Shown here: piece by piece, positions 35,225-44,184 of the stretch
How positions within the stretch are numbered: position 1 is the first letter of the stretch
Layout of the letters: every line of letters starts with the position of its first letter
Assembly (NCBI GenBank): GCA_937901445.1
Contig: CALDHY010000041.1
Coordinates: forward strand, 1 to 64,000
Reading direction: 5' to 3'
DNA from: an uncultured Selenomonadales bacterium
GTDB taxonomy: Bacteria > Bacillota > Negativicutes > Selenomonadales > Selenomonadaceae
DNA length: 64,000 nucleotides
Notes under the pieces: generated by a model
Told to the model about the DNA's origin: nothing
The model's database searches: none
What the model saw: the letters and a program-made list of their open reading frames with translations, nothing else
Made by a program: the position numbers and the translations under genes

Positions 35225-36517
35225 TCAGTTAAGAATTTCTGAAATTAATTTATTTTCGTCCTGCAACTTTGCAACAATTTCATCAAAAGTTGCGGCGAAT
35301 TTTTCCATTGCACTTTCTGAATATCTGCTTGCGTCGTAGCCGTATTCTACAATGTAAGTTCCGTCTTCATTGAGATTAACTTCAATATCAAGCGTGTTTT
35401 CGACAGATGACCATTCATTTGTCGGCAATTCGATAATTTCGGCAGGATAACCGCCAATATCATAATCTGCATTGTGAATTTTCTTCTGAAAAATAAAAGT
35501 CGCGCAGATTTCCTGCAAGCCGCTGCTGTAAGCCGTGCTTAAACTTCTGTGATATTTTATGCCGGTATTCATTTCTATTTCGAGTGAGTCAAGAAAATCT
35601 TTAACGCTCTCATCGTCTTCAAAGTCGTAACGAATAGGAAATTGTTCCAACATTGCGCCCATTAAGCGGCGTTCTTGAGCGTTGTAGCGTCCGTTGTGTA
35701 CCCAATCCATTATTGCATTTTTGGAGCCTGAAGTTTTGGCAATGGCAAGCATTGACGCGCCAAGAAAAAAAATATGTTCTTTACGTTTGCTTTCAGAAAA
35801 ATATTTTTGCGTGATATTTTTGACCGGCGCAAATAAAGTTTCGCTTTGCCACGCTTCAACATTATCAATATCGACAGGCGGCAAATGTTTTTTTTCGTCA
35901 AAATCTTTCAATGTATCGTTCCAAAATTTATTGCCTTCCGCCAATTCTTCCGGCGAAACTCTCAATTCATCCAAAATATAATCTGCATAATTTAGCGGCT
36001 GATGTGTAATTTTTTTGCCCTTGTAGCGTGAATTCATTTCTCGCCAAAAGAGTACAGCTATTGCCGTGCCGTCAATAATTGCGTGGTAAAAATCCAGAAA
36101 AAAATATTTTGCCGTCGGAGTTTCAAAAAGATAAAATCTGTACAGCGGTTTATTTATCAACGGGTAGGGCTTTTTTAAAATTTCCTTGCGAATTTCAAAT
36201 TCTTCGTCAGAAATTTTTTCAACTTTCACGGATACAAGTTCGCCGTCAAAACGTTGGCAAAGGTCAGAAGTTTCAGGGTGAAAAACTAATCTGCAACGAA
36301 AAATATCATGAGCGTTTAAAGTGTCGTTGACAGCCTGCGCGAGGCGGTTTAAATCAATTTCCGGCGCAAGTTTAAACAACGCGCCAATATTCATCATTGT
36401 AGATTTTACCTTGTTGAAATGTGAATCAATCGTCCAAAGTTGAATCGCGCGCAACGGATAATAGCCCGTTGTTTTCAGCGCGTGATTAATTATTCGTGTT
36501 TCGTAGTTTGTTTCCAT
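35225..36517 (-). CDS. Stand-alone condensation-domain acyltransferase
   Basis: This 430-residue protein has the two-lobe chloramphenicol-acetyltransferase-like fold of NRPS condensation domains and related acyltransferases. The active-site motif reads YHAIIDG, keeping the catalytic second His and the Asp-Gly of HHxxxDG. No carrier or adenylation domain is in the window, so it may act on acyl-CoA or on lipids as PapA-type enzymes do. ATG 36517 follows GAGGAG, which overlaps the MATE stop, so it is translationally coupled to the transporter. The substrate is unknown. Confidence 0.8.
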   Translation of the reverse strand: METNYETRIINHALKTTGYYPLRAIQLWTIDSHFNKVKSTMMNIGALFKLAPEIDLNRLAQAVNDTLNAHDIFRCRLVFHPETSDLCQRFDGELVSVKVEKISDEEFEIRKEILKKPYPLINKPLYRFYLFETPTAKYFFLDFYHAIIDGTAIAVLFWREMNSRYKGKKITHQPLNYADYILDELRVSPEELAEGNKFWNDTLKDFDEKKHLPPVDIDNVEAWQSETLFAPVKNITQKYFSESKRKEHIFFLGASMLAIAKTSGSKNAIMDWVHNGRYNAQERRLMGAMLEQFPIRYDFEDDESVKDFLDSLEIEMNTGIKYHRSLSTAYSSGLQEICATFIFQKKIHNADYDIGGYPAEIIELPTNEWSSVENTLDIEVNLNEDGTYIVEYGYDASRYSESAMEKFAATFDEIVAKLQDENKLISEILN

Positions 36518-36532
36518 AAAAAAATTCACTCC

Positions 36533-38230
36533 TCAAAATTGCAAAGTTACGCGGTTTTCGTCGCCGCTTGAGTTGTAATTTCGGTTTACAAAATTTGCCG
36601 TTACGCCTTCAATAAAAAATTCCCTGAAATTGAATTGCCCTTCGTTCGCAGTTTTCAAAATATCGTAAGGTTCGCCGTTGTCACGAATTATCAAAGTAAT
36701 TTTATCTTCAAACAAAATTGAAAATTCCAGCTGAAAAATTTTATCGCCCGCCCGTTCAGCCGAGTGCAAGCCGAATTCTTCAACGCACAAAACAATTTTA
36801 TTTATAACTTTGTCGGGAACGCCGCGCCGCGTTAATTCGGCGTCAATTTTTTTCGTCAACGCCATAACTTCAGCAAAAGTTGCGTCAATGTCATAGGAAA
36901 TTTGGCGGCTTAAATTTTCGGCGTCAATCATTAAAAGTCCTGCGCGATTTTTTGTCAAAATAAAATTCAGCAAGTAAGCCGCCGCAAATGAACCGCCTAC
37001 ACTAAGCCAAAAAATATTCATTGAGAATTGCCCGCCAATTACCATACCGACGCCCGGCAAAACTAACAGCAACAAAATTTTTATCAACGCGCCGTAATTT
37101 AATTTTTCAATGTAGATATAATAATTGGCAAGCATAAGCGTACAGCCCAAAAAAGTTGTGAACGGCAAAAAGTACCGCATTGCAACCGCCGCTTCATCTG
37201 CCAAAATTTCATCTTCGACGCCGAACATTGCCGGTAAAAAATCTGCGAAAATCATTCCCGCCGCCGTCATTATCAAACTTATTGCAACCGTTGCCGTCAT
37301 TCCAACTTTCATTGTTTTTATTACGCTGTGCAAATTATTTTCTGCGTGATATTGACAGATCATCGGCTGGAGGCAGTCAACAAGCCCCGTGTAAACCGCA
37401 ATTATCAGCGTCAACAAATTTACTGCAACCGTGACGATTATAATTTTTTCTTCGCCGAAATTTGCTATAACTTGCATTGATAAAAGTACCGGCAAAATCG
37501 AAATGCAAAGAGTATCAACCGAATGATAGAAGCTGTAAAAAATTCCCTGCCAAGTTTTTTTCAAGCTCCAATACCAATTAAAATGCAGTTGACTCCGCCC
37601 GCCGGTTAAATAGTAAAGTTGTACGAAAATACTTGCCAAAGTTCCAAGCGTCGTTGCAAGACCAATTCCGCGCACGCCGATATTTGGGCAAAGGACAATA
37701 TCCAGAACAATATTTGTGATGAACGCCGCGCCCGCCGCTATTAAACAAGCCCGCTCCATTCCTTCAGCAAAAAAAATTGTGTAATTAAAAATGCTGACAA
37801 ATTGAAACAACACCAAAAAAATTATCCCGCTGTAATATTCATTGGCAAAAAATTTCAAGTGCGGCGAAATTTCCCAAAACGCTAAAATTTCTTCGCGCAG
37901 GAAATATAAAGCCGCAAAAAATACCAAACTGCAACCGATTGATAAAATTAAGCCCAAACTAAAAAGCCTGTTGACTTCTGCGCGATCGTTTCTGCCCTGC
38001 GCGTAACTTGCCATCATTGCAAGCCCGTCTGAAATTAAATACGCCACAAATAATATCAGCGTAAAAATTGGAAAAATTAAAGTCATTGCGGCAACTGCGT
38101 CATCGCCGACAACTTGTCCGGCTACAACATTATCTGTCAACATTAAAATATACGCGCTTATCATTGAAACCATTGACGCCACAAAAACGGATTTAAAGCG
38201 CGTTGAAATTACAGTCTTTTTATCGAACAA
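36533..38230 (-). CDS. MATE-family transporter fused to an anti-sigma/HATPase domain
   Basis: The first 430 or so residues form a 12-helix MATE (multidrug/toxin exporter) domain with the usual TDNVVAGQVVGDDAVAA opening. The last 130 residues (from about 430) match the GHKL/RsbW-type ATP-binding fold: VLCVEEFGLHSAE (N-box position, with His instead of the usual Asn) and LIIRDNGEPYDI (G1 box). TTG 38230 follows GGAGG by 7 bases. It is coupled to the condensation-domain gene. The tail may sense nucleotide or bind a regulatory protein; this is inference. Confidence 0.85.
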   Translation of the reverse strand: MFDKKTVISTRFKSVFVASMVSMISAYILMLTDNVVAGQVVGDDAVAAMTLIFPIFTLILFVAYLISDGLAMMASYAQGRNDRAEVNRLFSLGLILSIGCSLVFFAALYFLREEILAFWEISPHLKFFANEYYSGIIFLVLFQFVSIFNYTIFFAEGMERACLIAAGAAFITNIVLDIVLCPNIGVRGIGLATTLGTLASIFVQLYYLTGGRSQLHFNWYWSLKKTWQGIFYSFYHSVDTLCISILPVLLSMQVIANFGEEKIIIVTVAVNLLTLIIAVYTGLVDCLQPMICQYHAENNLHSVIKTMKVGMTATVAISLIMTAAGMIFADFLPAMFGVEDEILADEAAVAMRYFLPFTTFLGCTLMLANYYIYIEKLNYGALIKILLLLVLPGVGMVIGGQFSMNIFWLSVGGSFAAAYLLNFILTKNRAGLLMIDAENLSRQISYDIDATFAEVMALTKKIDAELTRRGVPDKVINKIVLCVEEFGLHSAERAGDKIFQLEFSILFEDKITLIIRDNGEPYDILKTANEGQFNFREFFIEGVTANFVNRNYNSSGDENRVTLQF

Positions 38231-38299
38231 AATTTAACCTCCAAAAATTTTTTACATTATAACACAAAAAAAGCGGCTGATTTACCGCCGTTAAAATTT

Positions 38300-39475
38300 T
38301 TAAAGTTCTCCAACTTTCCTGAACATAATAATTGATAAAAATGTTGCCACCAAAATAATTACGCCGAGCCCCGTTACGAAATCGCCCCAAGGCAAAGTAC
38401 CTAACGCCATTCCGATACTTCCAAAAATATTCGGTACAAAGTTTATCATTGAAGACGCCGTGCCTATATTTTCTTTCGCCTTGTTCAAAAGTATTTCCAT
38501 TGCAAACGGGCGCGCAACAGTGCCAATTACGGTAAAAGGCAGGAATGACAACAAAAACGCCCACGCGCTGATATGTCCCGGCAAAGTTACAAGAGTACCG
38601 CTGGCTACTGCTATTAAAAATAAAAATTGCATAAGCCGTTCATTTGACATCCAGTTTTTTAATTTCAAATATAAAACCGGACCCATTACGCCCGCCGCCG
38701 CGTTCGCCGCAAAGAAATAGCTGTACTCTTGCGCAGTCAAGCCGAAATTGTCAATGTACACAAATGAAGATACGCTCAAATACGCCATGAAAGGCAAAGA
38801 CAACAGAGCGAACATTATTAAAATCGTCATAAAAACTTTTTGCTGTGCAACTTGTTTCAAAAGTAAAATTGAATCAAAAACATTTCCTTTGTAGCGTTTT
38901 TCCGGCGGCAAAGTTTCAGTGTACAAGAACGCCAAAATTAAATTTATTGTGCCGATTAATGTTAAGACGTAAAACGCGCCGCGCCAATCTGTGAATCTTA
39001 ACAAGAAGCCGCCGATTAACGGAGCCGCCATTGGTCCGATAACGCCCAATGCTTGAGTTATTACCAAAATGTTTGTCATTAATTTGCCGCGAAATGAATC
39101 TTTGATAATCGTTGTTGCAACCGTAATTATTGCGCCGGAACCCACGCCTTCAAAAAATCTTCCCACAAGCAAAATATAAATGTTTGACGCCGTCGCGCAG
39201 GCTATCGAGGCGATTGTAAAAATTACCGAGCCAAAAATTAAAATTGGTTTTCGCCCGTATTTATCGCTCAAAGGTCCGAAAATTACCATACTTACCGCGA
39301 ACATCAAGAAAAAAATTGTAAGCGTCAAGCCGACCAAAAATTCAGCCGCGCCGAAATATTTTCCCAATTCAGGCAGTGCCGGCAAGTACATATCAGTTGC
39401 CAACGGCGGGTAAATATTCATAAATGTTATAAATCCTACCATTGCCGGTATCGTCAAATGTTTCTGCCTAACCAA
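38300..39475 (-). CDS. Bcr/CflA-family MFS efflux transporter
   Basis: This 391-residue, 12-helix drug:H+ antiporter has the family signature ATDMYLPALPEL in the first loop, SDKYGRKP (motif A) between helices 2 and 3, and GRFFEGVGSG in helix 4. The TTG start at 39475 has AAAGGAG 9-10 bases upstream. It lies 70 bases before the MATE gene on the same strand and may be co-transcribed. Substrate unknown; relatives export bicyclomycin, chloramphenicol or amino-acid derivatives. Confidence 0.93.
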   Translation of the reverse strand: MVRQKHLTIPAMVGFITFMNIYPPLATDMYLPALPELGKYFGAAEFLVGLTLTIFFLMFAVSMVIFGPLSDKYGRKPILIFGSVIFTIASIACATASNIYILLVGRFFEGVGSGAIITVATTIIKDSFRGKLMTNILVITQALGVIGPMAAPLIGGFLLRFTDWRGAFYVLTLIGTINLILAFLYTETLPPEKRYKGNVFDSILLLKQVAQQKVFMTILIMFALLSLPFMAYLSVSSFVYIDNFGLTAQEYSYFFAANAAAGVMGPVLYLKLKNWMSNERLMQFLFLIAVASGTLVTLPGHISAWAFLLSFLPFTVIGTVARPFAMEILLNKAKENIGTASSMINFVPNIFGSIGMALGTLPWGDFVTGLGVIILVATFLSIIMFRKVGEL

Positions 39476-39500
39476 TGAAATTTCTCCTTTCAGTCGAAAT

Positions 39501-39556
39501 TTAGGGATTAGGGATTAAGGGCTAAGGTCTAGGGAAAAGCCTTTAATCCTTAAAAA
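39501..39556. repeat. Heptad-repeat hairpin element upstream of the MFS gene
   Basis: AGGGATT AGGGATT AAGGGCT AAGGTCT AGGG units, an AAAA loop and a CCTTTAATCCTTA right arm. It lies between two minus-strand genes. Confidence 0.88.
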
Positions 39557-39576
39557 TTTTATCACAAAAAAATTTT

Positions 39577-40182
39577 TTATGTAAGTTGTTGAAAAACTAT
39601 CAAGCCGCCCTTGTTTGAAAATCCGGTGTCCCAGAGCATATCAAAATTAAACCAACGCGCCACGCCGTATGAAACAACTTTAACTTTCCAATCTTCATTC
39701 AAAATTTCATAGCCGGTCAACAAAAACCAATGCCACACATAATCCCGCAAAATTGGATTTTTATGATACAGCGTCAAACAGGGGACAGGGTAGCCGTTGT
39801 CAATCTGATGCTTTAAAACCATATGCGTTGCCTTAAAGTCGTTGTCCCCGTTCCAACCCAAAAGTTGTAAATTATTTTCGCCGCGCTCGCGCAGAAATTG
39901 TGTAAAGCCGTCAATGTAAATTTCCAACTTGTTAATTCCCTGCCAGCGCGGGTGAAGGTACGGCTTCATAACGTCAGAAAATTTTATGTAATCAGCCTTT
40001 GAAATATTTTTCACGTCGAAAGGATAAAGCCCGTGCAGATTTTTATACAGTTCAAAATAAATCGAACAATCACAAGCCGTAACGGCGGCACAACCGCCAA
40101 TCCTCATCATATATTCAGGAAACCAATCCTGCTGCCCGCCGTAAGACGCGCCAATTTTAAAGTACGGTAATTCAACTCTCAA
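39577..40182 (-). CDS. Putative C39/papain-like cysteine peptidase family protein
   Basis: This 201-residue protein begins with a beta strand and GASYGGQQDWFP, then GGCAAVTACDC (candidate catalytic Cys) and, late in the sequence, WHWFLLTGYE (candidate His), the layout of C39-like and other papain-fold peptidases. No signal peptide is visible. TTG 40182 follows GAGAGGCG. Assignment rests on these motifs only, and its substrate is unknown. It is transcribed away from the divergent yqeG operon. Confidence 0.65.
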   Translation of the reverse strand: MRVELPYFKIGASYGGQQDWFPEYMMRIGGCAAVTACDCSIYFELYKNLHGLYPFDVKNISKADYIKFSDVMKPYLHPRWQGINKLEIYIDGFTQFLRERGENNLQLLGWNGDNDFKATHMVLKHQIDNGYPVPCLTLYHKNPILRDYVWHWFLLTGYEILNEDWKVKVVSYGVARWFNFDMLWDTGFSNKGGLIVFQQLT

Positions 40183-40287
40183 AATGTTTCGCCTCTCAAT
40201 CTTTTAATCATTATACACTTTACAATAATTGACGCAAAATTTTTTGTGTATTATACTAAAAAAAATCATAGCGCGGGAGTTTTATAA

Positions 40288-40827
40288 ATGCTGGAAAAGT
40301 TTTATCCGTACGAATACGCCGAAAGTGTTTTTGTGATTGACTATGAAAAACTTTTTGCCAAAGGTTATCGCGGAATTATTTTTGATATCGATATGACGTT
40401 GGTACCGCATGGCTGCGACGCTACAGAAAAAGTTGAGCAGCTTTTTAAAACTGTTCACGCCGCCGGCTTAAAAACTTTGTTGCTTACAAACAACGACGAA
40501 AAGCGCGTCAAAAAATTTATAAAGAATATTGAGACCGCGTATATTTGCGACGCTCAAAAACCTAATCCAAAAAATTATCTTAAAGCTGTTGAATTGTTGA
40601 ACATAAAAAAGCACGAGGCAATTTATATCGGCGATCAAATTTTTATTGACATTTACGGCGCAAATAAAAGCGGCATCGCCAATATTCTTGTAAAATATGT
40701 AACGGCTCATGAAGAAAAAAATATCGGCATTCGGCGCAACTTGGAAAAAATTATTCTAAAGTTTTATTCTTACAGTAAATCTTACCATAACAGAATCGGC
40801 GATATTTATTTGACGGAGGATTTTTAA
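40288..40827 (+). CDS. yqeG: YqeG-family HAD phosphatase
   Basis: This 179-residue HAD IIIA phosphatase has motif I IIFDIDMTLVP (nucleophile Asp33, Asp35), motif II LLTNND and motif III/IV KPNPKNY with IGDQIFIDIYGANK. Family members include phosphatidylglycerophosphatases; the substrate here is unproven. RBS GGGAG precedes the ATG. The next gene (vanW-like) starts directly at its stop, and a TIM-barrel gene follows, making a three-gene operon. Confidence 0.92.
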   Translation: MLEKFYPYEYAESVFVIDYEKLFAKGYRGIIFDIDMTLVPHGCDATEKVEQLFKTVHAAGLKTLLLTNNDEKRVKKFIKNIETAYICDAQKPNPKNYLKAVELLNIKKHEAIYIGDQIFIDIYGANKSGIANILVKYVTAHEEKNIGIRRNLEKIILKFYSYSKSYHNRIGDIYLTEDF

Positions 40828-41658
40828 ATGTTTGGAAAGAAAAGAATTTTATTTTGTGAAATTCATCCCGTTTGTTACAGAATTTCTCTGCAAAAAGAAA
40901 TTGGCAAGCGTCACTTAAAAGATTTTTTGAGCGGTGAAAAATTTTCCGAACAACGGCAGACAGAAATTTTGCCAAATTTAGTTTCAAGTTGGAGTTCAAA
41001 TTTGATTAAACGTGCGCCCGGCGTAGAATTGAGGCTTCAAGAAAATAAAGCCGTCAATATAGATTTGGCTTGCAAAAAAATTAACGGCATTATAATTCAG
41101 CCCGGCGAAATTTTTTCATTTTGGCGCACGGTCGGTAAACCTACTAAAAGCAAAGGTTACAAGGACGGGCGCGTTATCATAAAAAATAAATTAATCCCCG
41201 GAATTGGCGGCGGTCTTTGTAATTTGGGCAACACAATTCACAGAATGATTTTACACAGCCCCTTGAAAGTTACTGAAATTCATCATCATTCGGACGCTCT
41301 CGCCCCGGACGAAGGTAAGCGCGTACCTTTCAGCGCGGGAACTTCGATAAGCTACAACTATATTGATTTCAGATTTAAAAATATTACCGAACAAAATTTT
41401 CAGTTATGTTTGTGGTGTGAAAATGAAAAATTGTATGGTGAACTTCGCAGCGAAACTGAATTTCCCTATGAATACAGACTTGTTGAAGAAAATCACCACT
41501 TCCACAAGGAAGGCGATAAATTTTTTAGAGTTTCAAAAATTTACCGTGAAACTTCAGATAAAATTACCGGAACTGTTTTGGCAAAAGAATTGGTTTGGGA
41601 TAATCATTCTGAAGTTATGTATGACTATAATTTAATTCCAAAAGATTTAATAAAGTGA
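40828..41658 (+). CDS. VanW family protein
   Basis: The 276-residue protein contains the VanW core (about 80-200): PGEIFSFWRTVGKPTKSKGY, then GIGGGLCNLGNTIH and HHSDALAP. VanW proteins occur in glycopeptide-resistance clusters and many unrelated loci; their biochemical role is unknown. No vanA, vanH or vanX gene is near, so this does not indicate resistance. ATG 40828 abuts the yqeG stop and GGAGG lies inside yqeG. Confidence 0.9.
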   Translation: MFGKKRILFCEIHPVCYRISLQKEIGKRHLKDFLSGEKFSEQRQTEILPNLVSSWSSNLIKRAPGVELRLQENKAVNIDLACKKINGIIIQPGEIFSFWRTVGKPTKSKGYKDGRVIIKNKLIPGIGGGLCNLGNTIHRMILHSPLKVTEIHHHSDALAPDEGKRVPFSAGTSISYNYIDFRFKNITEQNFQLCLWCENEKLYGELRSETEFPYEYRLVEENHHFHKEGDKFFRVSKIYRETSDKITGTVLAKELVWDNHSEVMYDYNLIPKDLIK

Positions 41659-41667
41659 GGAGACTAT

Positions 41668-42333
41668 ATGAATAAACCGAAATTAATTGTAATGTTGACG
41701 CACCACGACAGGACAGTTAAAAACGCACCGGAAATTTTCAACCAATGTAAAAATTCTAAGGCAAAAATTTTCGGCTTCAAAGAGGAAGGTATTCCTTACG
41801 CCGAAATGAAAACTTTGTTTGAGGCTATAAAAAATTGCGGCAAAAGTACCGCGCTTGAAGTTGTAGCTTACACCGAAAAAGAATGTATTGACGCCGCCGA
41901 AAAAGCCGTTGAATGTAACTGCGATTTTTTAATGGGTACGAAATTTTTTGATTCAGTCAATAATTTTTGCAAGAAACATAATTTAAAATATATGCCGTTC
42001 GTCGGCGAAATTACGGGGCGACCTTCAGTGCTTGAGGGAACTTTGGCAGGTATGGTTGACGAGGCTAAAAATTATTTGTCAAAAGGTGTTTTTGGAATTG
42101 ATTTACTCGGCTACAGATACACCGGCGATGCAACCGCGCTCAATAAAAAATTCGTCGCGCAGATTAACGCGCCTGTTTGCATTGCGGGCAGTGTCAATTC
42201 TTACCAACGCCTTGACGAAATTAAAGCCGCCAATTCTTGGGCGTTTACAATAGGCGGAGCTTTTTTTGAAAATAAATTCGGTAAAGATTTTTCTGCACAA
42301 ATTAATTTAGTTTGCGATTATATTTCAGAATAA
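41668..42333 (+). CDS. TIM-barrel protein of unknown function
   Basis: This 221-residue predicted beta/alpha barrel has strands ending LIVMLTHHDRT, ALEVVAY, FLMGTKFF, FVGEITGRPS, GIDLLGYRY, VCIAGSVNS and AFTIGGAFFENKF; the last two resemble a phosphate-binding pocket of NanE/HisA-like barrels. Catalytic residues cannot be assigned with confidence. GGAG precedes the ATG; it is the third gene after yqeG and vanW. Confidence 0.7.
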   Translation: MNKPKLIVMLTHHDRTVKNAPEIFNQCKNSKAKIFGFKEEGIPYAEMKTLFEAIKNCGKSTALEVVAYTEKECIDAAEKAVECNCDFLMGTKFFDSVNNFCKKHNLKYMPFVGEITGRPSVLEGTLAGMVDEAKNYLSKGVFGIDLLGYRYTGDATALNKKFVAQINAPVCIAGSVNSYQRLDEIKAANSWAFTIGGAFFENKFGKDFSAQINLVCDYISE

Positions 42334-42370
42334 TTTCCGCTTTATAAATTAAAAAATTTCAGAAAATATC

Positions 42371-42399
42371 TTGACGAATAGCGGCAAAAGTTTTAAACT
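42371..42399 (+). promoter_or_regulatory. Promoter of the lactate-dehydrogenase-family gene
   Basis: TTGACG, 17 bases, then TAAACT. The leader then holds a short hairpin GGGG-AAAGT-CCCC (42413-42425). No clear Rex operator was seen. Confidence 0.6.
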
Positions 42400-42459
42400 T
42401 TGTAACAGTTAAGGGGAAAGTCCCCACGAAGTTTTTTTTAATCAAGGGAGGAATTTTTA

Positions 42460-43428
42460 ATGAGCAATCGCAGAAAAATCGTCGTCGTCGGTACTTCTAA
42501 CGTCGGTTCGGCAGTCGTCAACAAACTTGCTGACTTCCAGCTTGCATCGGAAATTGTTTTGATTGACCTTAATTTGGACAAGGCTTGGGGCGAAGCTACA
42601 GACTCCAGCCACGCTACAGCTTGCGTTTACAGCACAAATATTAAATTCCGCGCAACAGGTGACTACAGCGCGTGTAAAGATGCTAACATTGTTATCATTT
42701 GCGCCGGTCCTTCAATTCGCCCCGGTGAAACTCCTGACAGACTTAAACTCGCCGGCACAAATGCAAAAATTATGAACAGCGTTTTCCGCGCAGTTGCCGA
42801 ACATACCAAAGAAGCTGTCATTATTCTTATTACCAATCCGCTTGACGTTGCAACTTATGTTGTCAGCAAAATTGCAGACGAAATTGGCTACCCGCGTAAT
42901 TTGATTCTCGGCACAGGCACAATGCTTGAAACTTACCGCTTCCGCCGTATCCTTGCCAATGAATATGAAGTAGACCCCAAAAATATCAACGGCTACGTAC
43001 TCGGCGAACACGGCAACGCAGCATTTGTCGCTTGGTCAACCACCGGCTGCGCAGGCTTCCCGCTTGAAAAATTGGATGAATATTTCCACCATGAAAAACC
43101 GCTTGACAAAAAAGCTGTCGAACAGGAACTCATTAACGTTGCTTACGAAGTCATTAACAAAAAAGGCTTCACAAATACCGGTGTTGCTATGGCGGCTGTT
43201 CGTTTCGTTAAATCAGTACTTTACGATGAACATACAATTCTGCCCTGCTCCGCTATTCTCAATGGCGAATACGGAATTAAAAACGTTGCTCTTTCGTTGC
43301 CGCGTATGGTTTGCGCTGACGGCTTAATGCGTGTATTTGAAGTTGCTCTTAATGATGAAGAACTTGAAAAACTTCATGCTGCTGCAAAATCCGTTCGCAG
43401 TGCTCTCGATGGCGCAGGTATCGAATAA
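42460..43428 (+). CDS. ldh: L-lactate dehydrogenase-family protein (2-hydroxyacid dehydrogenase)
   Basis: This NAD-dependent LDH/MDH fold of 322 residues has Rossmann GTSNVGSA, the NPLDV strand, catalytic His in LGEHGNAAF and a strong SD (AAGGGAGG). The substrate loop is unusual: CAGPSIRPGETPDRL has Ile where LDHs have the Gln that selects lactate, and two extra residues before the Arg. The relay Asp (usual LDTARFR) is Glu in LETYRFR. Lactate is the likely substrate by family and context, but another 2-oxoacid is possible. Confidence 0.85.
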   Translation: MSNRRKIVVVGTSNVGSAVVNKLADFQLASEIVLIDLNLDKAWGEATDSSHATACVYSTNIKFRATGDYSACKDANIVIICAGPSIRPGETPDRLKLAGTNAKIMNSVFRAVAEHTKEAVIILITNPLDVATYVVSKIADEIGYPRNLILGTGTMLETYRFRRILANEYEVDPKNINGYVLGEHGNAAFVAWSTTGCAGFPLEKLDEYFHHEKPLDKKAVEQELINVAYEVINKKGFTNTGVAMAAVRFVKSVLYDEHTILPCSAILNGEYGIKNVALSLPRMVCADGLMRVFEVALNDEELEKLHAAAKSVRSALDGAGIE

Positions 43429-43457
43429 TTTTAAATTTTTTTCTCAAAAACTTTTCG

Positions 43458-43491
43458 GAGTCGACGCCGGTCTCGGTGTTGACTCTTTTTA
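43458..43491 (+). terminator. Terminator of ldh
   Basis: GAGTCGACGCCG and CGGTGTTGACTC form a 12-bp stem (two G-U) with a 4-base loop, followed by T5. Confidence 0.9.
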
Positions 43492-43522
43492 GTTTACAAA
43501 AAAATTTGAGGAAGTGTTAAAC

Positions 43523-44059
43523 TTGAAATTAGGAAAAATTTTAGGCGTAGGAATTTTGGCGACGGGATTAATTTTTAGCGGTTGCTTAGATGAAGAAACT
43601 GAAACTGCGGCGGCGATACAAGTTACAGGTGAAAAATTCCCGCAATTTTCGGCTGTAAATCTTTCTGAAGAAACTGTAACGAATGACATTTTCGCGCAGA
43701 AAAAAATTACCGTGATAAATATTTGGGGGACTTTTTGCCCGCCGTGTATTGGCGAAATGCCGGAACTCGGCGAATGGGCGCGAAATATGCCCGCTGACGC
43801 GCAGATTATAGGGATTATTTGCGATGTCAACGGCAATGAAGATTTTCAAACTATCGACGCCGCAAAACAAATTCTGCGCGAGGCAAACGCAAATTTCGTA
43901 AATCTTATACCGAACGCCGCAATTTTTGAATATCTGCAAAAAGTTGACGCCGTACCAACAACAATTTTTGTTGACGCGCAGGGAAATTTAATTGGCGAGC
44001 CGGTAATTGGCGCGGACGTTGACAGTTACAAACAAAGAGTTGAAGAATACTTGAAATGA
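43523..44059 (+). CDS. TlpA/ResA-like thioredoxin lipoprotein
   Basis: This 178-residue membrane-anchored thiol-disulfide reductase has a signal peptide with lipobox LIFSGC (about 17-22), a thioredoxin fold with WGTFCPPC and the cis-Pro region VPTTIFVD. It is likely to act outside the cytoplasmic membrane on cysteines of partner proteins. TTG 43523 follows GAGGAAG by 8 bases; the GTG nine bases earlier overlaps this site. The ATGA overlap with the next 42-aa gene and the ferredoxin membrane protein after it form a redox operon. Confidence 0.9.
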   Translation: MKLGKILGVGILATGLIFSGCLDEETETAAAIQVTGEKFPQFSAVNLSEETVTNDIFAQKKITVINIWGTFCPPCIGEMPELGEWARNMPADAQIIGIICDVNGNEDFQTIDAAKQILREANANFVNLIPNAAIFEYLQKVDAVPTTIFVDAQGNLIGEPVIGADVDSYKQRVEEYLK

Positions 44060-44184
44060 AAAAAACTTTTGCGATAATTTTAACGGCGGTGATTTTTATT
44101 TGGTACGGGATTGAACGCGGCGAAGTTCCAATAATTTTAAAAAAGGCGGTAAACATTTGCTTAGAATGTATCGGCTTAGGCTAA
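44056..44184 (+). CDS. CXXC microprotein (CD1871A family)
   Basis: This 42-residue product has a single hydrophobic helix (about 5-18), a YRGE-like WYGIERGE turn and a C-terminal ICLECIGLG with the CXXC pair. I recognise it as the short CXXC-motif family often found between a TlpA-like lipoprotein and a polyferredoxin membrane protein. It overlaps tlpA by ATGA and the following gene by 19 bases. The CXXC end may relay electrons or thiols between those two; that is inferred from context. Confidence 0.85.
   Translation: MKKTFAIILTAVIFIWYGIERGEVPIILKKAVNICLECIGLG

Noticed and set aside
40828..41658. VanW gene as sign of vancomycin resistance
   Set aside because: No vanA/H/X/Y/S/R genes nearby; VanW-domain proteins are common in unrelated loci.
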